A DNA stretch of 39,044 bases from Albidovulum sp. (GCA_030837785.1 JAUQYA010000017.1:1-39044); one strand, 5' to 3'. Shown: positions 1-7,810, counted from the stretch's first letter. A program made the numbers and translations. Notes: generated by a model from the letters alone, not told the origin.

Positions 1-231
1 CAGGCGATGGCCTCGCGCGTGCGCGAATGCCGCATCGATCGCGAGCCGCGCAAGCGCGAGCAGCCCTCGGACCACGCGCCGGTGGTCGCCCGGATCGACC
101 TCGACGACGGCGAAGCGGTCGCATCGGCGCCGCGGCGCGGCGCAGAAATGTGGACACGGGCCACGACACGGGCTAACACGCCAAGGCCCCAACCTTCCGC
201 GCGACGAGGCCCGCCCCGATGCCCAGCCTGA
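1..231 (+). CDS. xth: Exodeoxyribonuclease III (3' end only)
   Basis: Only the C-terminus is present; the reading frame is open from the first base of the window. The stretch CRIDREPRKREQPSDHAPV matches the end of ExoIII-type AP endonucleases, where the Asp-His of SDHAPV belongs to the active site. ExoIII-family proteins repair abasic sites and normally stop a few residues after this motif. Here the frame runs about 48 residues further through an Arg/Pro-rich tail and stops inside alaS, overlapping it by 13 bp. The tail looks like non-coding sequence read as protein, so either the native stop has been lost, there is a frameshift, or this lineage has an extended tail. The family assignment is good; the end point is less certain. 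Confidence 0.6.
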   Translation, partial: QAMASRVRECRIDREPRKREQPSDHAPVVARIDLDDGEAVASAPRRGAEMWTRATTRANTPRPQPSARRGPPRCPA

Positions 232-2879
232 ACGACATCCGTTCGACCTTTCTCGACTACTTCCGCCGCAACGGCCACCGTGTCGTGCCGTCCTCGCCGC
301 TCGTTCCCCGGAACGACCCGACGCTGATGTTCACGAACTCTGGCATGGTGCAGTTCAAGAACTGCTTCACCGGGGTCGATCGGCGCGACTACGTGCGCGC
401 GACCACCGCGCAGAAATGCGTGCGCGCGGGGGGCAAGCACAACGACCTCGACAACGTCGGCTACACCGCGCGGCACCACACCTTCTTCGAGATGCTCGGC
501 AACTTCTCCTTCGGCGACTACTTCAAGGCCGAGGCGATCCCCTTCGCCTGGGAGTTGATCACCCGGGATTTCGGGATCGACCCGAAGCGGCTGATGACCA
601 CGGTCTACCACACCGACGACGAGGCCTTCGGCATCTGGCGCAAGGTCGGCGTGCCGGAAGACCGGATCATCCGCATCGACACCGACGACAACTTCTGGCG
701 GATGGGCCCGACCGGCCCCTGCGGGCCCTGCACCGAGATCTTCTACGACCACGGCGACCATATCTGGGGCGGCCCTCCGGGCTCGGCGGAGGCCGACGGC
801 GACCGGTTCATCGAGATCTGGAACCTCGTCTTCATGCAGTACGAGCAGTTCGAGGACGGCTCGCTGCGCGAGCTGGAGATGCAGTCGATCGACACCGGCA
901 TGGGGCTGGAGCGGATCGGCGCGCTTCTCCAGGGCAAGCACGACAACTACGACACCGACCTGATGCGGAGCCTGATCGAGGCCTCCGCCCACGCCACCTC
1001 GACCGACCCGGACGGGTCGGGCAAGGTGCACCACCGGGTGATTGCCGACCACCTGCGCTCGACTTCCTTCCTGATCGCCGACGGGGTCATGCCCTCCAGC
1101 GAGGGGCGCGGCTATGTGCTCAGGCGGATCATGCGCCGGGCGATGCGGCATGCGCATCTTCTTGGCGCCGACGAGCCCTTGATGTATCGCCTCGTGCCGG
1201 CGCTGGTGCGGCAGATGGGCGCGGCCTATCCCGAACTGGTGCGCGCCGAGCCGCTGATCGAGGAGACGCTGAAGCTCGAGGAGACGCGATTCAAGCAGAC
1301 GCTCGACCGCGGCCTGAGGCTTCTCGACGACGAACTGGCGAAGCTCGGCGGGGGCCAGCCGCTGCCCGGCGCGGCGGCGTTCCGGCTTTACGATACCTAC
1401 GGCTTCCCGCTCGACCTGACCCAGGATGCGCTGCGCGAGAAGGGGCGGACGGTCGACGTCGCAGGCTTCGACCATGCGATGGCCGGGCAGCGCGCCAAGG
1501 CCCGCGCGGCCTGGGCCGGGTCGGGCGAGACCAGGGACGCCGCGATCTGGTTCGACCTGGCCGAGAAACACGGGGCGACCGAGTTCCTCGGCTACGACAC
1601 CGAAGCCGCCGAAGGCCAGATCGTGGCGCTGGTCGCGGGCGGCGCCGAGATCGGGTCGGCCGGAACCGGCGCGAAGGTGCAGATCGTCGTCAACCAGACG
1701 CCGTTCTATGCCGAGGCGGGCGGGCAGGTCGGCGACACCGGCTTCATCCGCACCGATACCGGCATGGCAGCCGTCACCGACACGAAGAAGTCGCAGGGGG
1801 TCTTCATCCATCTGGCCGAGGTCAGCGAGGGCGAGATCGCCCGCGGCCAGCCGGCCAAGCTCGAGGTCGACCACAGCCGGCGCACCGCGATCCGGGCGAA
1901 CCACTCAGCCACGCATCTGCTGCACGAGGCGCTCCGGCGCGCGCTTGGCGATCATGTGGCGCAGCGCGGCTCGCTCAATGCCGACGACCGCCTGCGATTC
2001 GACTTCAGCCATTCGAAGGCGCTGACCGGCAGCGAACTTGCCGGGGTGGAGGTCGAGGTGAACGCCTTCATCCGCCAGAACGCGCCCGTCGAGACCCGGA
2101 TCATGACGCCGGACGACGCCCGCGCACTTGGCGCCCAGGCGCTTTTCGGCGAGAAATACGGCGACGAGGTGCGGGTCGTCTCGATGGGGCGCCTCGCCAA
2201 CGCCGGCAAGGGCGCAGACGGCGCGACCTATTCCCTGGAACTGTGCGGCGGCACCCATGTGACGCGCACCGGCGACATCGGCGCCTTCGTCTGCCTCGGC
2301 GACAGCGCGTCCTCGGCCGGTGTGCGCCGGATCGAGGCGCTGACCGGGCAGGCGGCGCTTGATCACCTTGCCGCACAAGCGGCGCGGCTGGCGGAGATCG
2401 CGGCGGCGCTCAAGGCCCAGCCGGGCGAGGTGGCGGATCGCGTGCGGGCGTTGATCGACGACCGCAAGGCCCTCGCAAACGAGGTGGCGCAGTTGCGCCG
2501 CGATCTGGCGATGGGCGGCGGCGGCCAGGGCGGGCCGGAGGCGAAGGACGTGGGCGGCGTGAAGTTCCTCGCCCAGACCGTCTCGGGCGTCTCGGGCAAG
2601 GATCTTCCGGCGCTGGTCGACGAGTTGAAGGCGCGGGTGGGGTCGGGCGTCGTGCTGGTGGTGGCCGACACCGGCGGCAAGGCCGCGGTGGCCGCGGGCG
2701 TGACCGGCGACCTGACCCAGCGCCTGTCGGCGGTGGATATCGTCAAGGCGGCGGCAGAGGCGCTTGGCGGAAGGGGCGGCGGCGGCCGGCCGGACATGGC
2801 GCAGGCGGGCGGCGCGGATGCGTCGAAGGCGGAGGCGGCGGTGAAAGCCGCCGAGGCGGTGATCGGAGGAGCAGCATGA
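219..2879 (+). CDS. alaS: Alanine-tRNA ligase
   Basis: Cytoplasmic class II aminoacyl-tRNA synthetase that charges tRNA-Ala. At 886 residues it has the usual bacterial length. The N-terminal catalytic core begins at once (RSTFLDYFRRNGH, then TLMFTNSGM). The editing domain carries the zinc-type HxxxH motif in NHSATHLLHEAL near residue 562 and the later CGGTH near residue 677. The C-terminal part has the Gly-rich DHHA1-type end with the RGGGGRPDMAQ motif. The ATG is preceded by GAGG about nine bases upstream and gives the expected MPSLNDIRSTF start. The next gene overlaps by four bases (ATGA), so the two are probably cotranscribed. All catalytic and editing signatures are intact. Confidence 0.98.
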   Translation: MPSLNDIRSTFLDYFRRNGHRVVPSSPLVPRNDPTLMFTNSGMVQFKNCFTGVDRRDYVRATTAQKCVRAGGKHNDLDNVGYTARHHTFFEMLGNFSFGDYFKAEAIPFAWELITRDFGIDPKRLMTTVYHTDDEAFGIWRKVGVPEDRIIRIDTDDNFWRMGPTGPCGPCTEIFYDHGDHIWGGPPGSAEADGDRFIEIWNLVFMQYEQFEDGSLRELEMQSIDTGMGLERIGALLQGKHDNYDTDLMRSLIEASAHATSTDPDGSGKVHHRVIADHLRSTSFLIADGVMPSSEGRGYVLRRIMRRAMRHAHLLGADEPLMYRLVPALVRQMGAAYPELVRAEPLIEETLKLEETRFKQTLDRGLRLLDDELAKLGGGQPLPGAAAFRLYDTYGFPLDLTQDALREKGRTVDVAGFDHAMAGQRAKARAAWAGSGETRDAAIWFDLAEKHGATEFLGYDTEAAEGQIVALVAGGAEIGSAGTGAKVQIVVNQTPFYAEAGGQVGDTGFIRTDTGMAAVTDTKKSQGVFIHLAEVSEGEIARGQPAKLEVDHSRRTAIRANHSATHLLHEALRRALGDHVAQRGSLNADDRLRFDFSHSKALTGSELAGVEVEVNAFIRQNAPVETRIMTPDDARALGAQALFGEKYGDEVRVVSMGRLANAGKGADGATYSLELCGGTHVTRTGDIGAFVCLGDSASSAGVRRIEALTGQAALDHLAAQAARLAEIAAALKAQPGEVADRVRALIDDRKALANEVAQLRRDLAMGGGGQGGPEAKDVGGVKFLAQTVSGVSGKDLPALVDELKARVGSGVVLVVADTGGKAAVAAGVTGDLTQRLSAVDIVKAAAEALGGRGGGGRPDMAQAGGADASKAEAAVKAAEAVIGGAA

Positions 2880-3172
2880 GCGGGACGAAGGGGGCGCTGT
2901 GGATCGCCCATGTGAAGGTCATCGACGCCGAGGCCTACGGCCGCTATGCGGCGCTGGCCGGCCCGGCGATCGCCAAGCACGGCGGGGCCTTCCTCGCCCG
3001 CGGCGGGCGCTACGTGCAGCTTGAGGGCAACGACCGGCCGCGCAACGTGGTGGCGCGCTTCCCCTCGCTGGAGGCGGCGGTGGACTGCTACCACAGCCCA
3101 GAATACCAGGCGGCGCTCGCCCATGCCCGCGGCGCGGCCGAGCGCGACCTGATGGTGGTCGAGGAATCCTGA
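2876..3172 (+). CDS. DUF1330 family protein
   Basis: A 98-residue protein of the DUF1330 type (dimeric alpha-beta barrel, ferredoxin-like fold). Recognisable features are the opening ALWIAHVKVIDAEAYGRYAALAGPA, the central GGAFLARGGRY and the FPSLEAAVDCYHSPEYQAA segment, which are typical of this family. It shares an ATGA overlap with the end of alaS, implying translational coupling. No enzymatic role is established for the family and none is claimed here. It has no signal peptide or membrane segment, so it should be cytoplasmic. Confidence 0.9.
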   Translation: MSGTKGALWIAHVKVIDAEAYGRYAALAGPAIAKHGGAFLARGGRYVQLEGNDRPRNVVARFPSLEAAVDCYHSPEYQAALAHARGAAERDLMVVEES

Positions 3173-3310
3173 CGCCCGGCTTGCGCGGGGGTGACGGGAG
3201 GAAGGCCACGCCCCCACCGTCTCGCCCAAACCCGGCGTGGCGCAGCGCCCGCCTGCGGTTGGGTGCCGCCCTCTGCGCCTTGCATGATCTGTAGCACCGT
3301 GGCGCGGGCC

Positions 3311-3399
3311 GAAGACCCGCCTGCGCGGCGGGCTCGCCCCGAGCCCGCCACCGGCAGCCCCGACGTGGAGCGAAGATCCGCCTGCGCGGGGGGCTCGCG
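3311..3399. repeat. Two copies of a ~28-bp direct repeat
   Basis: Copy one starts at 3311 and copy two at 3372. Both read GAAGA(C/T)CCGCCTGCGCGG followed by (C/G)GGGCTCGC and differ at only two positions over about 27 bases. The first copy overlaps the left arm of the hairpin at 3327-3349. They may be remnants of a dispersed intergenic repeat family; there is no transposase nearby. Confidence 0.55.
3327..3349 (+). terminator. Hairpin downstream of alaS-DUF1330 (no U tract)
   Basis: Perfect 10-bp stem GGCGGGCTCG / CGAGCCCGCC with a CCC loop, 155 bases after the DUF1330 stop. The hairpin is strong but no T run follows, so termination is only a possibility; it may simply be part of the repeat. 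Confidence 0.35.
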
Positions 3400-3497
3400 C
3401 ATCGGCGCAAAATCGTCTATCGTGATGCAAAATAAAGAAAGATCGGGCAGCCTGCCCGGGGGGCGACGTTTTCCCCGGCAGGCCAGAGGGGCAGAGC

Positions 3498-4322
3498 ATG
3501 TGCAGGTGGGCCGCCTATATCGGGGAGCCGCTGTTTCTTGAGGAAATCGTCAGCCGGCCGGGGCATTCGCTGATCCACCAGAGCCACGGGGCGACGGAAG
3601 CCAAGTCGGCGATCAATGCCGACGGCTTCGGCATTGCCTGGTATGGCGAACGGGCGGAGCCCGGCCTTTTCCGCGACATCCTGCCGGCCTGGTCGGACCC
3701 GAACCTGCGCTCGCTGACCGCGCAGGTCCGCTCGCCGCTCTTCCTCGCCCATGTCCGCGCCTCGACCGGAACGGCGACGAGCCGGAACAACTGCCATCCC
3801 TTTGTGGTGGGCGCCTGGTCGTTCATGCACAATGGTCAGATCGGCGGCTACGAAAGCTTCCGGCGCGACGCCGAGATGCTGATCCCCGATCATCTCTACC
3901 CCCACCGCAGGGGCGCGACCGACAGCGAGGCGCTGTTTCTGGTCGCCCTGGGAGAGGGGCTCGCCGAGGATCCGAAGGGCGCGCTGGAGCGCGCCACCGC
4001 GGCGCTGGAGACGCTTTCGCGCGCCAAGGGTGCCGCCCCGCACGTCCGCATGACCGTCGCGTTTTCCGACGGCCGGCGGCTTTACGCGGTGCGCTACGCC
4101 ACCGACGACGCGGCGCCCTCGCTCTATCACCGCTGGTCGGACACGCGGGGCGGACGCGCCGTCGTCTCCGAGCCGCTCGAGGCGGGCGAGTGCTGGGAGC
4201 GGGTGCCGCCGGCGAGTTTCTGCACCTTCGACGGCGCCGACGCGCGGGTCGAACCCTTCGCGCCGCGCTGCCGGGGCCGCGGCGGGGCGCGCGGCACCGC
4301 CCGCAGGCGCACGGCGGCCTGA
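3498..4322 (+). CDS. Class II glutamine amidotransferase
   Basis: A 274-residue Ntn-type glutamine amidotransferase. The start MCRWAAYIGEP places the nucleophilic Cys at position 2, as required after Met removal, which fixes the start at this ATG. Other family landmarks are NADGFGIAWYG, LFLAHVRASTGT, the CHPF block and FMHNGQIGGY, which together form the glutamine site. It resembles the YafJ/EgtC-type stand-alone amidotransferases, which hydrolyse an amide or gamma-glutamyl bond. No egtB or egtD gene is near, so an ergothioneine role cannot be inferred. The extreme C-terminus is a low-complexity Arg/Gly/Ala tail. An AGAGGGG stretch lies upstream of the ATG as the ribosome binding site. The following methyltransferase gene is on the same strand 105 bases away. 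Confidence 0.88.
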   Translation: MCRWAAYIGEPLFLEEIVSRPGHSLIHQSHGATEAKSAINADGFGIAWYGERAEPGLFRDILPAWSDPNLRSLTAQVRSPLFLAHVRASTGTATSRNNCHPFVVGAWSFMHNGQIGGYESFRRDAEMLIPDHLYPHRRGATDSEALFLVALGEGLAEDPKGALERATAALETLSRAKGAAPHVRMTVAFSDGRRLYAVRYATDDAAPSLYHRWSDTRGGRAVVSEPLEAGECWERVPPASFCTFDGADARVEPFAPRCRGRGGARGTARRRTAA

Positions 4323-4427
4323 CCCCCGGGCAATGTCGTTTTCGCCCGCGATGTGACGCAAACTGCGGTCGTGCGGAACGCTTTGGCGGTAAAAGATGGC
4401 CAGCAGCGGCGCAGACAGGAGGCGGGA

Positions 4428-5969
4428 ATGACTGAGGTGATGGAAGGCCGGCGGGCCCGGGGCGGCGGTGCGGCACGGCGGGCCGAACGCAGCGCGGTCA
4501 GGATCGAATGCGCGAAGTTCATCGAGCGCAACATCCCCAACCTCGAAATCCTGAACGAGGAAGCGCTCCAGATCATCGAGGCGAACGCCGAAACGATCCT
4601 CGAGGAAATCGGCGTCAACTTCGTCGAGAACCCGGCCGCGCTGAAGCGCTGGAAGGAGGCCGGCGCCGATGTGCAGGGCGAACGCGTCCGCCTGCCCAAG
4701 GGCCTTGCCCGCGCGCTCTGCAAGACCGCGCCCGCCTCGTTCGTGCAGCACGCCCGCAACCCCGAGCGCAACGTCACCGTCGGCGGCCGCGGTCTGGTGC
4801 TGGCGCCGGTCTACGGGCCGCCCTTCGTGCGTGACGCCGAGGGCGGGCGGCGCTATGCCACGATCGAGGATTTCCGCAAGTTCGTGAAGCTCGGCTACAT
4901 GTCGAAGTGGCTGCACCATTCCGGCGGCACCGTCTGCGAACCGACCGACGTGCCGGTGAACAAGCGCCACCTCGACATGCTGCACGCCCACATGACGCTT
5001 TCCGACAAGCCCTACATGGGCTCGGTCACGGCACCGGAGCGGGCGCAGGATTCGGTCGAGATGTCGGATATCCTGTTCGGCGGCCTCAATGACCGGACGG
5101 TGATGACGAGCCTCGTCAACATCAACTCGCCGATGACCTTCGACGGCATCATGATGGGCGCGCTCGAGGTCTATGCCAGGGCCAACCAGGCAGCGATCGT
5201 CTCGCCCTTCATCGTCGGCGGCGCGATGTCGCCGGTCACCGTGGCCGGCACGCTGACCCAGGTGCTGGTCGAGGTTCTGGCCGGCGTCGCCTACAGCCAG
5301 CTGATCCGCAAGGGCGCGCCGGTGATCGCGGGCGCCTTCGTGACCTCGACCGACATGGCCTCGGGCGCGCCGACGTTCGGGACCCCCGAGGCGAGCCTCG
5401 TCACCTCCGGCGCGGGCCAGCTCGTCCGCCGTCTCGGCATTCCCTACCGCTCCGCCGGGGCCTTCTGCGGATCGAAGCTGCCCGATGCGCAGGCCGCCTA
5501 CGAAAGCGCCAACAGCCTCAACATGGGGCTTCTCGCCGGCGTCAACTTCATGCTCCACGCCTGCGGCTGGCTCGAGGGCGGGCTGGTGTCCTCGTTCGAG
5601 AAGTTCGTGATGGACGCCGATCAGCTTGGCGTGATGCACCACATCGCCGAGGGCATCGACATGTCCGACAACGGCCAGGCGATGGAGGCCTTGCGCTTCG
5701 TTGGCTCGGGTCAGGCGAGCCACTTCCTCGGCACCGATCACACCCAGGCGAATTTCCGCACCGCATTCTGGCGGTCGGATCTCTTCGACTACAAGCCGTT
5801 CGAGACCTGGCAGGAAGAGGGCGAGCGCGACACCGTGCGGCTGGCGGGCGAGCGGGTCGCGAAGCTTCTGGCCGACTACCAGAAGCCGGCGATCGACCAG
5901 GGCGTCGAAGAGGCGCTGAACGAATACGTCGCGAAGAAGAAGGCAGCGACCCCCGACACCTTCATGTGA
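4428..5969 (+). CDS. Trimethylamine methyltransferase family protein (MttB/MtgB-like, non-pyrrolysine)
   Basis: A 513-residue member of the MttB superfamily (COG5598), which transfers a methyl group from a quaternary or tertiary amine to a corrinoid protein. The chosen ATG follows AGGAGG by a good distance (GACAGGAGGCGGGAATG); an in-frame ATG at 4353 lacks such a site. Typical blocks are ILNEEALQIIEANAETIL near the start, KWLHHSGGTVCEPTDVPV, SVTAPERAQDSVEM, and FGTPEASLVTSGAGQL with SAGAFCGSKLPDAQAAYES. There is no in-frame stop, so it is a pyrrolysine-free homologue like the glycine-betaine methyltransferases. No corrinoid protein gene lies beside it, and the substrate cannot be read from sequence. 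Glycine betaine, proline betaine and carnitine-like compounds are candidates. Confidence 0.9.
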   Translation: MTEVMEGRRARGGGAARRAERSAVRIECAKFIERNIPNLEILNEEALQIIEANAETILEEIGVNFVENPAALKRWKEAGADVQGERVRLPKGLARALCKTAPASFVQHARNPERNVTVGGRGLVLAPVYGPPFVRDAEGGRRYATIEDFRKFVKLGYMSKWLHHSGGTVCEPTDVPVNKRHLDMLHAHMTLSDKPYMGSVTAPERAQDSVEMSDILFGGLNDRTVMTSLVNINSPMTFDGIMMGALEVYARANQAAIVSPFIVGGAMSPVTVAGTLTQVLVEVLAGVAYSQLIRKGAPVIAGAFVTSTDMASGAPTFGTPEASLVTSGAGQLVRRLGIPYRSAGAFCGSKLPDAQAAYESANSLNMGLLAGVNFMLHACGWLEGGLVSSFEKFVMDADQLGVMHHIAEGIDMSDNGQAMEALRFVGSGQASHFLGTDHTQANFRTAFWRSDLFDYKPFETWQEEGERDTVRLAGERVAKLLADYQKPAIDQGVEEALNEYVAKKKAATPDTFM

Positions 5970-5992
5970 CGCCGCGCACACGCGGATTGCAG

Positions 5993-6022
5993 CGGGCCGC
6001 CCCCGGACCGAGGGGCGGCCCG
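5993..6022 (+). terminator. Rho-independent terminator after the MttB homologue
   Basis: Perfect 11-bp stem CGGGCCGCCCC / GGGGCGGCCCG with an eight-base loop, followed on the plus strand by GTTTCC-like sequence (a short T run). It starts 24 bases after the methyltransferase stop. The convergent gene ending at 6030 may use the same hairpin from the other side. Confidence 0.75.
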
Positions 6023-6029
6023 TTTCCGT

Positions 6030-6320
6030 TCAGGCCGCACCCGGCCGGGGCAGCAGCCGCGTCTCTGCCATCATCGCGATCAGCAGATCGATGTGGCGCA
6101 CGAAGCTGTAGGAGGCATCGCCTGCCCGCCGCGTCGCCTCGACCCGTTCCTCCTCGGCCAGAAGCGCGGTCAGGGCGCGGTCAGGGCCGGGGGCCTCGGC
6201 GGTGCGCATCACGCGGCCGAGGTCGCGCGACCGGCTGTAGTCGGCCAGGCCCGCGCGGGCGGCGCGGACCAGAAGCCGCGGCCGGCGCAGGTCGGTGACG
6301 AGGGACAAGAGATCGGGCAT
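6030..6320 (-). CDS. Small conserved Rhodobacterales protein (DUF6477-like)
   Basis: A 96-residue, probably cytoplasmic protein starting MPDLLSLVTDLRRPRLL. It has no signal peptide or membrane helix and appears mostly helical, with charged RARAGLADYSRSRDL and EEERVEATRRAGDASYS segments. I associate it with a short uncharacterised protein family found in Rhodobacterales (DUF6477), from memory of its opening RRPRLLVRAARAGLADY; the exact family number is not certain. AGGAGG precedes the ATG (CAGGAGGATGCGATG), a strong ribosome binding site. It is transcribed divergently from the HTH/DUF6456 gene across an AT-rich control region. Function unknown. Confidence 0.75.
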   Translation of the reverse strand: MPDLLSLVTDLRRPRLLVRAARAGLADYSRSRDLGRVMRTAEAPGPDRALTALLAEEERVEATRRAGDASYSFVRHIDLLIAMMAETRLLPRPGAA

Positions 6321-6452
6321 CGCATCCTCCTGAAATTATTCAATCGGAAGATGAAACAGGAGGCGGCGATGTTGCCTATTGTCGCAAAGCGGCGACCGCA
6401 GATTTGGCGAAGATTTATGATTTTGAAAGAATTATGGCTGACGGCCGCGGCT

Positions 6453-6502
6453 TTAACCAACAGGTAACCATATCAACCAACGGTTGAGCACGTTTTGGTT
6501 AA
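6453..6502. promoter_or_regulatory. CtrA-like box and AACC/GGTT palindromes in a divergent control region
   Basis: The 217-bp region between the divergent genes at 6320 and 6538 is much richer in A/T than its surroundings. At 6453-6468 TTAA-N7-GTAAC differs by one base from the CtrA consensus TTAA-N7-TTAAC. At 6473-6487 there is a perfect inverted repeat TCAACC-AAC-GGTTGA. A further GGTTAA lies at 6497-6502. These sites share an AACC/GGTT core, so they could serve CtrA or the HTH protein encoded just downstream. This is motif matching only. Confidence 0.4.
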
Positions 6503-6537
6503 GACGACGTGAAGCGTCGCTCGAAAATCGGTGAGAA

Positions 6538-7746
6538 ATGACGGTAATGAACCCTCCGCCGGCGGTCCTGCCCGCCTGGCTGCCGGAAAACCTGCGCCTC
6601 TATCTTCGCCATGTCGAAGAGGGCCTTTCCATCCGTGCGCTGGCACGGGAACTGGACTGCCACGCCTCGACGGTCCTCAGGAAGGTCCGCGCCTTCGAGA
6701 ACCGCCGCGACGACCCGCTGGTCGACGAGGCCCTGACCGGGCTCGGCGCGCTTCACCTCCAGCTGGCCCGCGCCGGCCTCCCGCAAGACCACCCGCACTC
6801 CCCCGTCGCGCCCCAGGCCATCACGCCCCAGGCCATCACGCCCCAGGCCATCACGCCCCAGGCCATCACGCCCCAGGAAGGAAACCGCCCGATGTCTGCC
6901 CCCCTCCGCCACGCCGCACCCGCGATCACCGATGCCGCCACCGTCGACCGCGAGGCCAGGCGCATCCTGCGCCGGCTTTGCGAGATCGGCGCCATGCTGG
7001 TCGTGGCGCCGGAAATGGAAAAGGCGGCGGTGCTCAAGGGAAGCGTCCGCACCGCGGTCGTCGATCGGGCGGTCGCGCAGGCCTTCGCGGTCAAGGACTG
7101 GATCGGCCTCAAGACCTCGGGGCGGGTGTCGACCTACGAGATCACCGGCGCGGGTCGCTCCGCCCTGAAGCGGCTTCTGGCCGAAGACCAGTCCGCCCGC
7201 GCCGACGGCTTCGCCGAGGCGCAGACCCCGTTCGGCGACCAGCACCGTGTCTGGGGCGAGCGCAGCGTGATGGAGCCGGGCGCGCGCGGGCCGCGGCGGA
7301 TGCGTTTCAACCTCGCCGAAAGCCCGCTCGACGTGCTCGCCCGCAGGAAGGAAAAGGACGGCAGCCCCTTCCTCACGCCCGACCTCGTCGCCGCCGGCGA
7401 ACGGCTGCGCGAGGATTTCGAACTGGCGCAGATGGGGCCGCGCGTGGCGCAGAACTGGGACCGGTTCCTCACCGCCGGCGCCGACCGCGGCGGGTTTTCG
7501 GCGGGGGGACCCGAGTCAGGGTCCTCGAAGGCGCGGGAGCGTGTTGCCGCGGCGCTGCGCGACCTCGGGCCGGGGCTTGGCGACATGGTGCTGAGGTGCT
7601 GCTGCTTCCTCGAGGGGCTGGAGGCCGCGGAAAAGCGCATGGGCTGGTCGGCGCGGTCGGGCAAGATCGTGCTCAGGATCGCGCTGCAGCGGCTCAAGCG
7701 GCACTATGACGAGGCCTATGGCGGCAAGGCGCCGCTGATCGGCTGA
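6538..7746 (+). CDS. HTH protein with DUF6456-type C-terminal domain
   Basis: A 402-residue likely DNA-binding regulator. Residues 20-55 (LYLRHVEEGLSIRALAREL then CHASTVLRKVRAFE) read as a helix-turn-helix. A Pro/Gln/Ala linker follows, with PQAIT repeated four times at residues 92-111. The C-terminal two thirds match the uncharacterised DUF6456 type found in alphaproteobacteria, including RGPRRMRFNLAESPLDVLARR and DFELAQMGPRVAQNWDRFLT. The start is either the ATG at 6538 or that at 6547; GGTGAG at 6530-6535 is too close to the first and slightly far from the second. A third ATG at 6892 sits nine bases behind AGGAAGGA and could start a shorter product lacking the HTH. Target genes unknown. 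Confidence 0.82.
   Translation: MTVMNPPPAVLPAWLPENLRLYLRHVEEGLSIRALARELDCHASTVLRKVRAFENRRDDPLVDEALTGLGALHLQLARAGLPQDHPHSPVAPQAITPQAITPQAITPQAITPQEGNRPMSAPLRHAAPAITDAATVDREARRILRRLCEIGAMLVVAPEMEKAAVLKGSVRTAVVDRAVAQAFAVKDWIGLKTSGRVSTYEITGAGRSALKRLLAEDQSARADGFAEAQTPFGDQHRVWGERSVMEPGARGPRRMRFNLAESPLDVLARRKEKDGSPFLTPDLVAAGERLREDFELAQMGPRVAQNWDRFLTAGADRGGFSAGGPESGSSKARERVAAALRDLGPGLGDMVLRCCCFLEGLEAAEKRMGWSARSGKIVLRIALQRLKRHYDEAYGGKAPLIG
6811..6877 (+). repeat. 15-bp in-frame tandem repeat (4.5 copies)
   Basis: Four perfect copies of CCCCAGGCCATCACG (6811-6825, 6826-6840, 6841-6855, 6856-6870) plus a partial CCCCAGG. Each unit encodes PQAIT in the linker of the HTH/DUF6456 protein. The copies are identical at the DNA level, including third positions, which suggests recent slippage expansion. 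The unit is a multiple of three, so copy-number change keeps the frame. Confidence 0.97.
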
Positions 7747-7810
7747 TCCCGGGGAAGGGGCGGGTGCGCCCGGGGGACGTGGTTCACCGCCGCCCCCCGG
7801 CCGGTTTCCG

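Larger units (their letters stand above)
3173..3497. other. Intergenic gap with short GC-rich repeats
   Basis: No convincing gene lies between the DUF1330 stop and the amidotransferase start. The gap holds short degenerate repeats around CCGCCTGCGCGG and a perfect hairpin at 3327-3349 (10-bp arms GGCGGGCTCG / CGAGCCCGCC, 3-base loop). Just after the DUF1330 stop there is also a segment that on the minus strand reads TCACCCCCGCGCAAGC, resembling the widely scattered intergenic repeats that translate as VTPAQAG. The last 90 bases become more AT-rich (AAATCGTCTATCGTGATGCA) and probably contain the promoter of the next gene. Confidence 0.5.

Noticed and set aside
3191..3541. 116-residue plus-strand frame between DUF1330 and the amidotransferase
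   Set aside because: It consists of the intergenic repeats, overlaps the start of the real amidotransferase gene, and shows no motif.
3498..4322. Ergothioneine biosynthesis EgtC
   Set aside because: The fold matches, but no egtB or egtD is near and the sequence does not separate EgtC from YafJ-type amidotransferases.
4428..5969. Pyrrolysine-containing methyltransferase
   Set aside because: There is no in-frame TAG within the gene, and pyrrolysine genes are not present in the window.
3417..5981. Long minus-strand frame opposite the amidotransferase and methyltransferase
   Set aside because: Low-complexity antisense translation without any motif; the plus-strand proteins are well supported.
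6811..6877. Tandem repeats as a CRISPR array
   Set aside because: The units are contiguous with no spacers and encode PQAIT in frame.
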